Assembly: GCA_021791895.1 (NCBI GenBank)
Contig: JAJYVS010000029.1
Coordinates: forward strand, 1-33,427
DNA from: Actinomycetes bacterium
GTDB lineage: Bacteria > Actinomycetota > Acidimicrobiia > Acidimicrobiales > RAAP-2
Direction of reading: 5' to 3'
DNA: 33,427 nucleotides
The notes beneath the pieces are model-generated. The model searched no databases and was not told where the DNA came from. It worked only from the letters and a program-made list of their open reading frames with translations. The translations under genes were made by a program, and so were the position numbers. The first letter of the stretch is position 1, and each line of letters starts with the position of its first letter. Below are positions 14,485-21,692 of the stretch, piece by piece.

Positions 14485-15387
14485 ATGGCTGAGGCTGAAA
14501 TCAATGGCTTTGCCATGCACTACGAAGATGTCGGTACTGGGGATGTCTTGGCGTTCATCCACGGAAACTTTCCCTGCCTCGGTTATGCCCTCAACCCGGC
14601 TGACAGCCCGAGTCGGTGGCCGTGGGCCAGCTTTGCCGACGACCTGCGCTTCATCACCTACGACCGCCGGGGCTGCTACGGGTCGGCCTGTCCGCCAACC
14701 GGCTACGCCTTGACCAACCAAGCCGACGACCTCGCCGGGCTGCTCGACCACGTCGGGATCGACCAGGCTCATCTGATGGGGAGCTCGGCCGGGGGGCCGA
14801 TCGCCCTGGCCTTCTCGGCCCGATACCCCGCCCGAGTGAGCTCGTTGGTGCTCGTCGGCACCGCGGTCGACATGTGGCGGCCGCTCGAGGGCGATGAGGT
14901 CGAACCCCTCCTCAGATACCTGATCGACCTCCTGGACGGCGAGGGTCCCCAAGCGTCCTTGGACGCCCGACCGCCAGAAACCGAAGCGTCGATCGAGGCC
15001 CTGTACTCGCTCCAAGAATGGATCGAGCGGGGTCAGGTTGACGAGCAACGTGCTCGACGGGAGGCCTGGAGATCAGCGGCGGCCTCTACCCCTCGTGAGA
15101 TGAAGCTCGCCTACCACTTAGCCGAACTCGAAAGCTATCGGGCCTACTTCGCAGACGACGCCCGACAGCACGCGCGCTCGGTCCGATGTCCAACGCTCGT
15201 CCTGCATGGCGAGAACGACCGAATGGTCCCGCTCGCCTGGGGGAAGGAGACCGCCACGCTGATCGAGGGTGCAGAGCTGGTGGTCGTCCCGGAACGATCC
15301 CATGGGCTTCTGGTCTATTCCCCCGAAGCACGGTCAACCGCCCTGGAGTTCGTGAGGAGCCACAAGACAGGTGGTCGTGATCAGTGA
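14485..15387 (+). CDS. Alpha/beta-fold hydrolase
   Basis: A 300-residue soluble hydrolase. The oxyanion-loop HGN (26-28), the nucleophile elbow GSSAGG (Ser101), the acid in HGENDRMVP (Asp244) and the base in ERSHGLL (His272) give a complete triad. The cap region (about 130-220) is helical. It resembles esterases, haloalkane-dehalogenase-like and lactonase-like enzymes, and the substrate cannot be deduced. There is no signal peptide, so it is cytoplasmic. No convincing ribosome-binding site precedes ATG 14485. It is a lone gene, with hairpin repeat D about 65 bases before it and copy C about 85 bases after it. Confidence 0.85.
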   Translation: MAEAEINGFAMHYEDVGTGDVLAFIHGNFPCLGYALNPADSPSRWPWASFADDLRFITYDRRGCYGSACPPTGYALTNQADDLAGLLDHVGIDQAHLMGSSAGGPIALAFSARYPARVSSLVLVGTAVDMWRPLEGDEVEPLLRYLIDLLDGEGPQASLDARPPETEASIEALYSLQEWIERGQVDEQRARREAWRSAAASTPREMKLAYHLAELESYRAYFADDARQHARSVRCPTLVLHGENDRMVPLAWGKETATLIEGAELVVVPERSHGLLVYSPEARSTALEFVRSHKTGGRDQ

Positions 15388-15472
15388 TGCCAGCTTCGGC
15401 GACTAGCGAAGAAGGCCGATCCCGGACGCCGACCGATTGAAGTCGCCTGTGCGGCTGACGAGGTAACAGCCA

Positions 15473-15507
15473 CCTGAGCATGGGCCCGGCTGTCTGCCTA
15501 TCAGCCG
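15473..15507 (+). repeat. Dispersed hairpin repeat, copy C
   Basis: CGGCTG (15487-15492), loop TCTGCCTAT and CAGCCG (15502-15507), preceded by CCTGAGCATGGGC. The loop and stem are identical to copy A and the same orientation is used. Confidence 0.75.
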
Positions 15508-15616
15508 CCAGCAAAGCGTGCCCAAGGTCGCCAGGGGTCGGTCACTCAACCAACCAGCCGGTGCCACCGCAACGATGATCTGTCGGTAGCCTCATGCCCA
15601 TCGGGAGAAGCGGATC

Positions 15617-16516
15617 ATGGACATTCGGATCAGACCAGACGGCCCCAATAGTGTTGGTTTGCACTCCTTGCTTGTCTGGCGCACTGGAGACCTGGTCAGC
15701 GAGAACTACTGGTCGTCGTATGGTCCTGAGGACACCCACATCCTCAACTCGGTGACCAAGACGGTGGGGGCAACCCTGACCGGTGTCGCCGTCAGGGACG
15801 GCCTGGTCGACCTGGACGACTTCGTTGCAGACCGACTCTCCCAATCGCTCGGACCCCACGACGATCTCCGCCGGGCCATCCGGGTCCGGCACCTGCTGAC
15901 CATGACCTCGGGGATCTCGTGGCCGCAATACGGTCCCAACAACGTCTCGGACTCGATGGGTCAGAGCCCCGACTGGGTTGAGTTCATCCTGCAGCGACCC
16001 ATGGCCGCCGAACCGGGGAGTGTGACCAACTACTCCAACGGAGACGCTCACCTGCTCGGCGTCCTCCTCCAGTTGGCCACCGGCCAGTCGCTCCTCGACT
16101 ATGGGCGCCGTGTGCTCTTCGACCCGCTCGGCATCAAGTCAGCAACCTGGGACCTCGACCCCCAGGGGTTCAGCATCGGTTCGGCCACGCTCAGCCTGCG
16201 ACCACGGGACTTGGTGACTCTCGGCCAGCTCTACCTCAACCAGGGACGCTGGCACGGGACCCAAGTGGTGCCGGCCGATTGGATCGGCCTCTGCCTTACC
16301 CCCCACGTTGAGATGGCCACCGCCGGCGGTGCCGCCGGCTACGGCTACTCCTGGTGGATCTACCCGGACCGGGGCCTCGTTGAGGCCTGGGGCGGCGCTG
16401 GCCAGCGGATCGGAGTGTTGCCTGACCTCGACACCGTTGTGGTGATGACCGGCGACATCCCCGACGACCGGCCCCGCTCACCGCTTGCCTGCTCTGTCTA
16501 CGACCAGCTCGTGTGA
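15617..16516 (+). CDS. Beta-lactamase-fold (class C-like) serine hydrolase
   Basis: A 299-residue protein of the beta-lactamase/DD-peptidase fold (Pfam Beta-lactamase type). The SxxK motif is NSVTKTV (Ser45, Lys48) and the second motif is NYSNGD (Tyr139-Ser140-Asn141). The third, KTG-like motif is seen as a WGGAGQ segment near the end. It has no signal peptide, so it is a cytoplasmic esterase- or peptidase-like member rather than an exported beta-lactamase. GGAGAAG lies at a good distance before ATG 15617. Substrate unknown. Confidence 0.85.
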   Translation: MDIRIRPDGPNSVGLHSLLVWRTGDLVSENYWSSYGPEDTHILNSVTKTVGATLTGVAVRDGLVDLDDFVADRLSQSLGPHDDLRRAIRVRHLLTMTSGISWPQYGPNNVSDSMGQSPDWVEFILQRPMAAEPGSVTNYSNGDAHLLGVLLQLATGQSLLDYGRRVLFDPLGIKSATWDLDPQGFSIGSATLSLRPRDLVTLGQLYLNQGRWHGTQVVPADWIGLCLTPHVEMATAGGAAGYGYSWWIYPDRGLVEAWGGAGQRIGVLPDLDTVVVMTGDIPDDRPRSPLACSVYDQLV

Positions 16517-16569
16517 GGACGAGCACACCGAACACGTGCAACCAGCGTCGCTGAGGAGGCTCATAGAAG

Positions 16570-16968
16570 ACGCCCACGTCGAGATCGCCGACAATCATCA
16601 TCGACTGCTCGGATCCTAAGGTCATCGCCAGGTTCTGGTCCGAGCTGCTGGGCCGACCCATCGCAGGCAGCAAAGGACCCTACGTGTGGCTGGAACGAAC
16701 CGAGGGTGCCGTCGGACTCGGTTTTCAGAAGGTCGATGGTCCGAAGACGACCAAGAATCGGGTGCACTTCGATATCGGGACCTCGGACATAAGAAGGGTC
16801 AAGCATCAGGTCGAATCTCTCGGTGGCCAGCGAGTTGAGGGCTTCGAGGATGGCGGGTTCCTCGTTCTGGCCGATCCCGAGGGAAACGAGTTCTGTCTCG
16901 TCCCGATGACGCAGATCACTCTCGATGACCAGGGTCGCACCGATTACCTCGAAGGACTCCAGATCTAG
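16570..16968 (+). CDS. VOC/glyoxalase-bleomycin-resistance family protein, start codon unusual
   Basis: The frame is open from 16567 to a TAG at 16966 and encodes a complete single-module VOC protein of about 132 residues: IIIDCSDPKVIARFWSELLG, then GPYVWLE, GLGFQKVDGPKTTKNRVHFD and GFLVLADPEGNEFCLVP. These are the two beta-alpha-beta-beta-beta units of the family. No ATG, GTG or TTG precedes the domain. ACG 16570 lies about 12 bases after GAGGAGG (16551-16557), so an original ATG may have mutated to ACG, or ACG is used. GTG 16684 would remove the first module. The gene may be silent or weakly translated. Confidence 0.6.
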   Translation, partial: TPTSRSPTIIIDCSDPKVIARFWSELLGRPIAGSKGPYVWLERTEGAVGLGFQKVDGPKTTKNRVHFDIGTSDIRRVKHQVESLGGQRVEGFEDGGFLVLADPEGNEFCLVPMTQITLDDQGRTDYLEGLQI

Positions 16969-17062
16969 GTAACCCGTCGACAGCCCATGAGTGGCGGGGG
17001 ATGACTACATAGCAGCCGCGCGCGACTGCGTAGCCGCCAGGCGTGGTTGCGAAACAAGGTCA

Positions 17063-17968
17063 TCATGACCGACCGACCACAAATGCCACGCCCCAGAGCT
17101 TGCCGATCATCCGGTAGACGTGCCACAGGCAGTCGGCCAGCATGATGCGGTAGTTGACCTCGCCGTAACGCTCGACGTAGCGCTCGGGCTGGCGAAGCAG
17201 CCGGGCGGCGTGGACCAGGCGCTTGCCCGCCGCTCCTTCCCGCTCCTGGCCCGCTTCTCCCCACTCACTGGCGAAGTCGACCCGTTCCCGAACGACGAGG
17301 CCGGCGGCCTCGATTGCGGCACCGAGGTCCGCTGGACGGAGGCTTCGGGCCGGCCCGAAGCCCATCTCCTGGGACGAGAACCACCGGGCTTCGTCCTCGC
17401 CCATGGCCGGACCGATGAGCACCTGGTACAGGATCGCTACGCCCTTTGGGCGCAGGATCCTCCTGACTTCACCCATGGCGGCATCGAGGTCGGTGAAGAC
17501 GAGGACCTCCTTGCACCAGAGCAGGTCAACCGACTCGGCCGAAAGGGGGATCGACTCTGCTGAGCCCACCTGGAGATCGATCAGGTGCTCCAGGCCGTCA
17601 GCTGCTGCCCGGCTCCGGGCCCGTTCGATGTTGGCTGGCACCGGGTCGACGCCGTGGACATGGAGGCCGAAGGTCCGCGCCAAGCCCAGGCAGTCTCGGC
17701 CGCTGCCACAGCCGACGTCGACCGCCACCGCTCCTCGGGGCAGGCCAGCCCGCGCCACGAGGTCATAGAGCGATTCCTTCCCTCGGGGGTCCAGGCTCTC
17801 GTCAAGGAAGGAGCCGAAGTCCTCCTCGACCCGGCCGAAGTCCTCGCCAGCACCGGGGGGAAGGCGCAAGGTGCCTGGTGCCGGATGGTGAGGATCGAGT
17901 CCGAAGAGCTGGCTGATCTCCTCGTAGCGCACGGTCCGGTCGTCGCTGCCCCGTGGTCCCCTTGCCAT
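17063..17968 (-). CDS. Class I SAM-dependent methyltransferase (UbiE/methyltransferase_11 type)
   Basis: A 301-residue protein. Motif I is VAVDVGCGSGRDCLGLA, then HGVDP, GSAESIPLS, DLLWCKEVLVF and MGEVRRILRPKGVAILYQVL, the classic methyltransferase_11 order. ATG 17968 is clear because AGGAGG lies five bases before it; longer frames upstream have no support. The C-terminal 90 residues form a helical extension ending near the membrane-like CLWHVYRMIGKLWGVAFVVG. The substrate is unknown. It is oriented opposite to its neighbours and divergent from glnII. Confidence 0.85.
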   Translation of the reverse strand: MARGPRGSDDRTVRYEEISQLFGLDPHHPAPGTLRLPPGAGEDFGRVEEDFGSFLDESLDPRGKESLYDLVARAGLPRGAVAVDVGCGSGRDCLGLARTFGLHVHGVDPVPANIERARSRAAADGLEHLIDLQVGSAESIPLSAESVDLLWCKEVLVFTDLDAAMGEVRRILRPKGVAILYQVLIGPAMGEDEARWFSSQEMGFGPARSLRPADLGAAIEAAGLVVRERVDFASEWGEAGQEREGAAGKRLVHAARLLRQPERYVERYGEVNYRIMLADCLWHVYRMIGKLWGVAFVVGRS

Positions 17969-18423
17969 CAGGCCTCCTGAGTGACCCCACGCTAAGCGGT
18001 CGGCTTGATCCTCGCTGATCCGATCCGGGCACTGGGACCTCTGCCGGGTGGCGGGACGGCCACGAGGCCGCAGCGCAGCCAAGCCACCTTGGCTTGGGCG
18101 TACCTAGGCTTCGGTGGTTGCGGGTCGAGGCGGCTGATGGCTGGCGGCGTCAGGGGATGCCGTACGACAGACCGACGGCGGCATTCGCCCGGATCCAGTC
18201 AGGGTGACTTGATCAGGCGCACGATCTGCATTGCCGGCCCCGGAACTGCCCTGTCAAGGCTGATTGGCGATGGGGTCGATTCAGGCCATGGTCCGAGTCA
18301 CTGGAGCTCCGGGGGTTCATGTCCTGTTCACATGCCAGCGTGGCCCCAGGGTCGCCACGCTGGTCTAATAGTGCGGCACCGGACAGTCGGGCTGCCTTGA
18401 GAGGACCATGAGGGAAGGTCGCA
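17969..18423. other. 455-base divergent region upstream of glnII
   Basis: It separates the leftward methyltransferase and glnII. It holds the 10-bp inverted repeat at 18335-18363 with a possible -10 (TAATAG, about 18366) just after it. I see no other gene, repeat or RNA. Confidence 0.5.
18335..18363. promoter_or_regulatory. Perfect 10-bp inverted repeat before glnII
   Basis: CCAGCGTGGC (18335-18344) and GCCACGCTGG (18354-18363) are perfect inverted repeats with a 9-base spacer. They lie directly upstream of TCTAATAGT, a possible -10, about 60 bases before the glnII ATG. The position fits an operator controlling glnII; an RNA hairpin is the alternative if transcription starts upstream. Confidence 0.5.
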
Positions 18424-19440
18424 ATGGCCTACCAAGCTGAGTACATCTGGATCGACGGGACCGAGCCGTCGCCGCTCCTGCGAAGCAAGACCAAGATCGT
18501 CGCCGCTGGCAAGAAGCCGGGGATCTGGGGCTTCGACGGATCCAGCACCAACCAGGCGACCGGAGACAACTCCGACTGTGTCCTGCAGCCGGCGTTCGTC
18601 TGCCCTGACCCCCTCCGGGGCGAGGACAACGTGCTCGTGGTGTGCGAGGTGTTGAATGTCGACCTCGGCCCTCACCCGACCAACACCCGCCACTCCTGCG
18701 CCGAGATTGCCGAGCGCTTCAAGGCGCACGAGCCGTGGTTCGGCTTCGAGCAGGAGTACACCTTCCTACAAAACGGCAGGCCGCTGGGTTGGCCGTCCAC
18801 TGGCTACCCCGCGCCCCAGGGCCCCTACTACTGCGGTGTCGGCGGCGACAAGATGCCCGGACGCGAGATCGTCGAACGGCATACCGCTGCCATGCTCCGG
18901 GCTGGGCTCGGCATCGAAGGCACCAATGCCGAGGTCATGATGGGCCAGTGGGAGTTCCAGATCGGGGTCCTTGCACCCGTGGAGGCATCCGACCAGCTCT
19001 GGGCAGCCCGTTGGCTCCTCTTCCGCATCGCCGAGGACTTCGGCGTTTGGGCAACGCTCGAGCCCAAGCCCATCCTCGGGGATTGGAACGGCGCGGGCTG
19101 CCACACGAACTTCTCCACCAAGGAGATGCGCTCCAACGGCGGGTGGGACGCCATCGTCCAAGCCTGTAGTGCGCTCGGCAACAATATTGACGAGCACGTC
19201 GAGAACTACGGCGTCGGGATCGAGATGCGCCTTACCGGCCACCACGAGACCCAGCACTACTCGAAGTTCAGCTACGGCGTCTCCGACCGAGGGGCGTCGA
19301 TCCGCATCCCCTGGCAAGTCGCCCAGGACAAGTGCGGCTACATCGAGGATCGCCGTCCGAACGCCAACATGGACCCCTACGTCGTCACTCGCCTGCTCGT
19401 CAACACGGTGTGCACCGCCGCCGAGCGGGGAGGCGCCTGA
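18424..19440 (+). CDS. glnII: Glutamine synthetase type II (GlnII)
   Basis: A 338-residue eukaryotic-type glutamine synthetase that joins ammonia to glutamate using ATP. The family markers are clear: AEYIWIDG at the N-terminus, WGFDGSSTNQATGDNSD (35-51), WFGFEQEYTF, GDWNGAGCHTNFSTKEM (ammonia and ATP-site region), MRLTGHHETQHYSKFSYGVS and RRPNANMDPY. Length is normal for GSII. GGAAGGT precedes ATG 18424. It is usually a second glutamine synthetase expressed under nitrogen limitation in addition to GlnA. The inverted repeat upstream suggests dedicated control. It converges on the next gene. Confidence 0.95.
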   Translation: MAYQAEYIWIDGTEPSPLLRSKTKIVAAGKKPGIWGFDGSSTNQATGDNSDCVLQPAFVCPDPLRGEDNVLVVCEVLNVDLGPHPTNTRHSCAEIAERFKAHEPWFGFEQEYTFLQNGRPLGWPSTGYPAPQGPYYCGVGGDKMPGREIVERHTAAMLRAGLGIEGTNAEVMMGQWEFQIGVLAPVEASDQLWAARWLLFRIAEDFGVWATLEPKPILGDWNGAGCHTNFSTKEMRSNGGWDAIVQACSALGNNIDEHVENYGVGIEMRLTGHHETQHYSKFSYGVSDRGASIRIPWQVAQDKCGYIEDRRPNANMDPYVVTRLLVNTVCTAAERGGA

Positions 19441-19528
19441 TCATGTTCCGGCGCGGCCACGCGATCAGCAGGACGAACAGTTCACTGGATGTGAGCCGAT
19501 CGGAGCCATGGTGCACGAAAGCGTTCCC

Positions 19529-20104
19529 TCAAAGGACGGCGGACCTCCACACCCACTCGGTGACCGGTTGGTGTCCTTCCAGGTCCCCCCGGCCGGTGGC
19601 CCACAAGAGGACACTGGCCGGATCCCCCGGGGGAGCGTCTGGGAAGAGGCGCCGTAATACCAACGTGCAGAGTTGCTCCGGCGGGTCCCAGGCCAAGCCC
19701 AGGCCCCTCGTGATGTCGTAGGTGTGCAGGAGGATCTCACCGACGGCCATCGCCTCGAACCCGGTCGAATCAGCCATCCCGTAGTGCCATGCCCTCAGAT
19801 CGGCATCTGCAGAGCGCAGAGCGTCGGCGAGCAGCCGACCACAGGCACGGATCAAGGTAAGTACTTCCAACGGTGAGCTGTCGGAGCGGAGCTTGAGCTC
19901 GAAGGGCAAGTAGGAGTCGGTGGCGTGAACGACAAGTTGGCAGGCGTACTTGAGCAGGCCCTGAGCCACGTGGACGCCGGTCTCCGAACAGGTCCACGCA
20001 AGCGGCCCGGCTCGGACCGACCAGTCGCCACCCACCGCCGGTTCGAGGACGCTTGCCATCTCGACCAGGGTGGAGGCGACGTGCGCCCCATCGGTCTGGG
20101 TCAT
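19529..20104 (-). CDS. Mycothiol-dependent maleylpyruvate isomerase-like (DinB-fold) protein
   Basis: About 191 residues of the TIGR03083/DinB four-helix metalloprotein type. An N-terminal region (WSVRAGPLAWTCSETGVHVA) and FEAMAVGEILLHTYDITRGL hold the usual histidine and glutamate positions of this family, which in actinobacteria includes mycothiol-dependent isomerases and transferases. The specific reaction cannot be inferred. ATG 20104 is preferred over the TTG five codons upstream. It converges on glnII; an IS110 element follows its 5' side. Confidence 0.6.
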   Translation of the reverse strand: MTQTDGAHVASTLVEMASVLEPAVGGDWSVRAGPLAWTCSETGVHVAQGLLKYACQLVVHATDSYLPFELKLRSDSSPLEVLTLIRACGRLLADALRSADADLRAWHYGMADSTGFEAMAVGEILLHTYDITRGLGLAWDPPEQLCTLVLRRLFPDAPPGDPASVLLWATGRGDLEGHQPVTEWVWRSAVL

Positions 20105-20204
20105 GATCCATCTTTTCAAAGCTCGCCAATGGTTGAGCGCTTGACCCTCTGGTCTGCGCTGCGAGCTTGGTCGGCTCGGACCGAGGAGGCGCGGCTGATA
20201 GATG

Positions 20205-20300
20205 GCATATGGGGGACCTCCCCGGCGTCAGCCGTAGCCAGCAAAGCTGGAATACGACAAGCGGGCTCTGGAGGGTGCCTCCAGTCCCAATCGTTTTCAG
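20205..20300 (+). ncRNA. Candidate IS110 bridge RNA region
   Basis: IS110 elements encode a bridge RNA in the non-coding end upstream of the transposase. Here that end has three consecutive hairpins: GGGGG-ACC-TCCCC (20211-20223), CCAGC-AAA-GCTGG (20238-20250) and CTGGAGG-GTG-CCTCCAG (20268-20284). The structure fits in kind, but exact RNA ends and target-binding loops were not derived. Confidence 0.4.
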
Positions 20301-20318
20301 GAGCTCGAGGAGGTCCCC

Positions 20319-21341
20319 ATGCCAATCGTAGGAGCGTTCGACGTCCATCGGTCCCAGCTCACCTTCGAGTACGTCGACTCGGAGACCGGAGAAATCTCCC
20401 AGGGCCGGATCGCGCCAGCGGATCGGCCCCACCTGCGGGAGTGGCTGAAGCGCTTTGGCGACCAAGATGACCTCGCCTTTGCCCTCGAGGGCTGCACCGG
20501 CTGGCGCTATGTCACCGAGGAGCTCCGGAGGATCGGGGCCGACGTTCACCTGGCCGAGCCGGCCGACACCGCGGCGCTCCGCGGCAAGAAACGCCGGGCC
20601 AAGACCGATCGGACCGACACCACGCATCTGCGCAACCACCTCCAGCTGGGCGATCTGCCCGAGAGCTGGATCCCGCCCGACAACGTCCTGGAAGCCCGAA
20701 CGCTCATCCGTCTCTACAAGGACCTGCTCGACGAGCGGGGCGCCTGGCATCAGCGGGTGCACGCCACCTTGTTCCACCAGGGAGTCCCAGTCCCCGGCTC
20801 CCTCACCATCGGGGCCAACCGGGCCAAGCTCGAGGGTGCCGAGCTCTCGGAGGCCTCAGCACTCGCCGTTTCCGCCGGCCTGCGCCAGATCGACCGGATC
20901 AGCGAGGAGATGGCACCGCTGCACCGCAGCCTCGGGCAGCTCTCGCGTCGCCAACCCGGTGCCCGGGCGCTCCAAGACGCCCACTACGGCATCGGGACGA
21001 TCACCTCGGTGGCCATCTGGGCCGAGATGGGCGACTGCGCGAGGTTCGCCAACTCGAATGACGCGGTGCGCCACACCGGACTGGACGTGACGGTGTCGTC
21101 CTCGGCCGACAAGCGAGCCAGGGGGCACCTCGCTCGCCAGGGACCACCGGTGCTTCGCTGGGCGCTCTATGAGGCAGCGATGTGCGCCTCACGGCCATCC
21201 TCGCCCGACCACGCCTACTACCTGGCGCTCAGAGAACGCCGCGACGGCCAGCTCGCGGCGATCACGATCGCCCGCAAGCTCGCCCGCCGCTGCTTCCACA
21301 CCCTCGTCGAGCTCGGCGACAAGGCCCTCGAGGCTGCCTGA
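20319..21341 (+). CDS. IS110-family transposase (DEDD recombinase)
   Basis: A 340-residue complete transposase. The N-terminal DEDD RuvC-like domain shows FDVHRS (Asp8), ALEGCTGW (Glu57) and KTDRTD (Asp97, Asp100). The C-terminal Transposase_20 domain has YGIGTITSVAIWAEMGD, GLDVTVSSSADKRARGHLAR and QGPPVLRWAL, where the serine-containing SSSADKR segment is the second catalytic site. GAGGAGG lies a few bases before ATG 20319. The reading frame is intact, so the element may be active. Confidence 0.9.
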   Translation: MPIVGAFDVHRSQLTFEYVDSETGEISQGRIAPADRPHLREWLKRFGDQDDLAFALEGCTGWRYVTEELRRIGADVHLAEPADTAALRGKKRRAKTDRTDTTHLRNHLQLGDLPESWIPPDNVLEARTLIRLYKDLLDERGAWHQRVHATLFHQGVPVPGSLTIGANRAKLEGAELSEASALAVSAGLRQIDRISEEMAPLHRSLGQLSRRQPGARALQDAHYGIGTITSVAIWAEMGDCARFANSNDAVRHTGLDVTVSSSADKRARGHLARQGPPVLRWALYEAAMCASRPSSPDHAYYLALRERRDGQLAAITIARKLARRCFHTLVELGDKALEAA

Positions 21342-21673
21342 CCCGATGCCGACCTCCTGGCGCCCGTGCGCTGATGATCTGTGGCTGGCTCCTGCAGTCT
21401 GCCTGCTGCCGTCGGATCCGGCGGACAGCCTCGATAGACCGAGCGGCCACAACCTTTCGAGGTCACCCCATCACCCATCATGTCGCCGCAGGGATCCTGC
21501 GAGCACCGAGATAAGGCTGGGCGTCTCGAGAGGTCGACCGGGAACGGGTCCGTAATGGAGGTTGCAGTCGTGACCTGAACTCGCTGAACAGCCGACCGGT
21601 TCCAATCGTGCACCGGTCCTCGCCGAGGTCAAGGTGGGAACCGTTGACCTCGGCTGCGGCCCGGCGCGAGCAG
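21342..21673. other. 332-base gap between the IS110 transposase and the IS630 element
   Basis: It holds the right end of the IS110 element, then about 250 bases with no supported gene. Its last 80 bases contain two adjacent inverted repeats (21594-21618 and 21622-21654). The IS630 is inserted 20 bases after the second. Confidence 0.5.
21594..21654. repeat. Two adjacent perfect inverted repeats
   Basis: GACCGGT/ACCGGTC (21594-21600 and 21612-21618, 11-base spacer) is followed by GCCGAGGTCAA/TTGACCTCGGC (21622-21632 and 21644-21654, 11-base spacer). No T-run follows, so this is not a standard terminator. They may be recombination or protein-binding sites, or a structured RNA. Confidence 0.55.
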
Positions 21674-21692
21674 CTAGTGTCCTGATTCAGAG
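21674..21692 (+). repeat. IS630 terminal inverted repeat, left
   Basis: CTAGTGTCCTGATTCAGAG matches the reverse complement of 22847-22865 at all 19 positions. It includes the target TA and flanking C, and overlaps the transposase stop codon. Confidence 0.9.

Larger units (their letters stand above)
20202..21420 (+). mobile_element. IS110-family element (ends approximate)
   Basis: An IS110 transposase with non-coding sequence on both sides. IS110 elements lack terminal inverted repeats, so the ends cannot be read directly. I place them provisionally where a split copy of the local hairpin repeat seems to flank it: CGGCTGATAG ends at 20201 and GCGGACAGCC begins at 21421, like the two halves of copy B with one mismatch. 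This gives about 1.2 kb, with a longer left (117-base) and a shorter right (79-base) non-coding end, as expected for the group. Confidence 0.5.

Noticed and set aside
8053-15507. Integron cassette array with attC sites
   Set aside because: The hairpins are short, occur in both orientations and lack the paired R and L boxes of attC. No integrase gene is visible.
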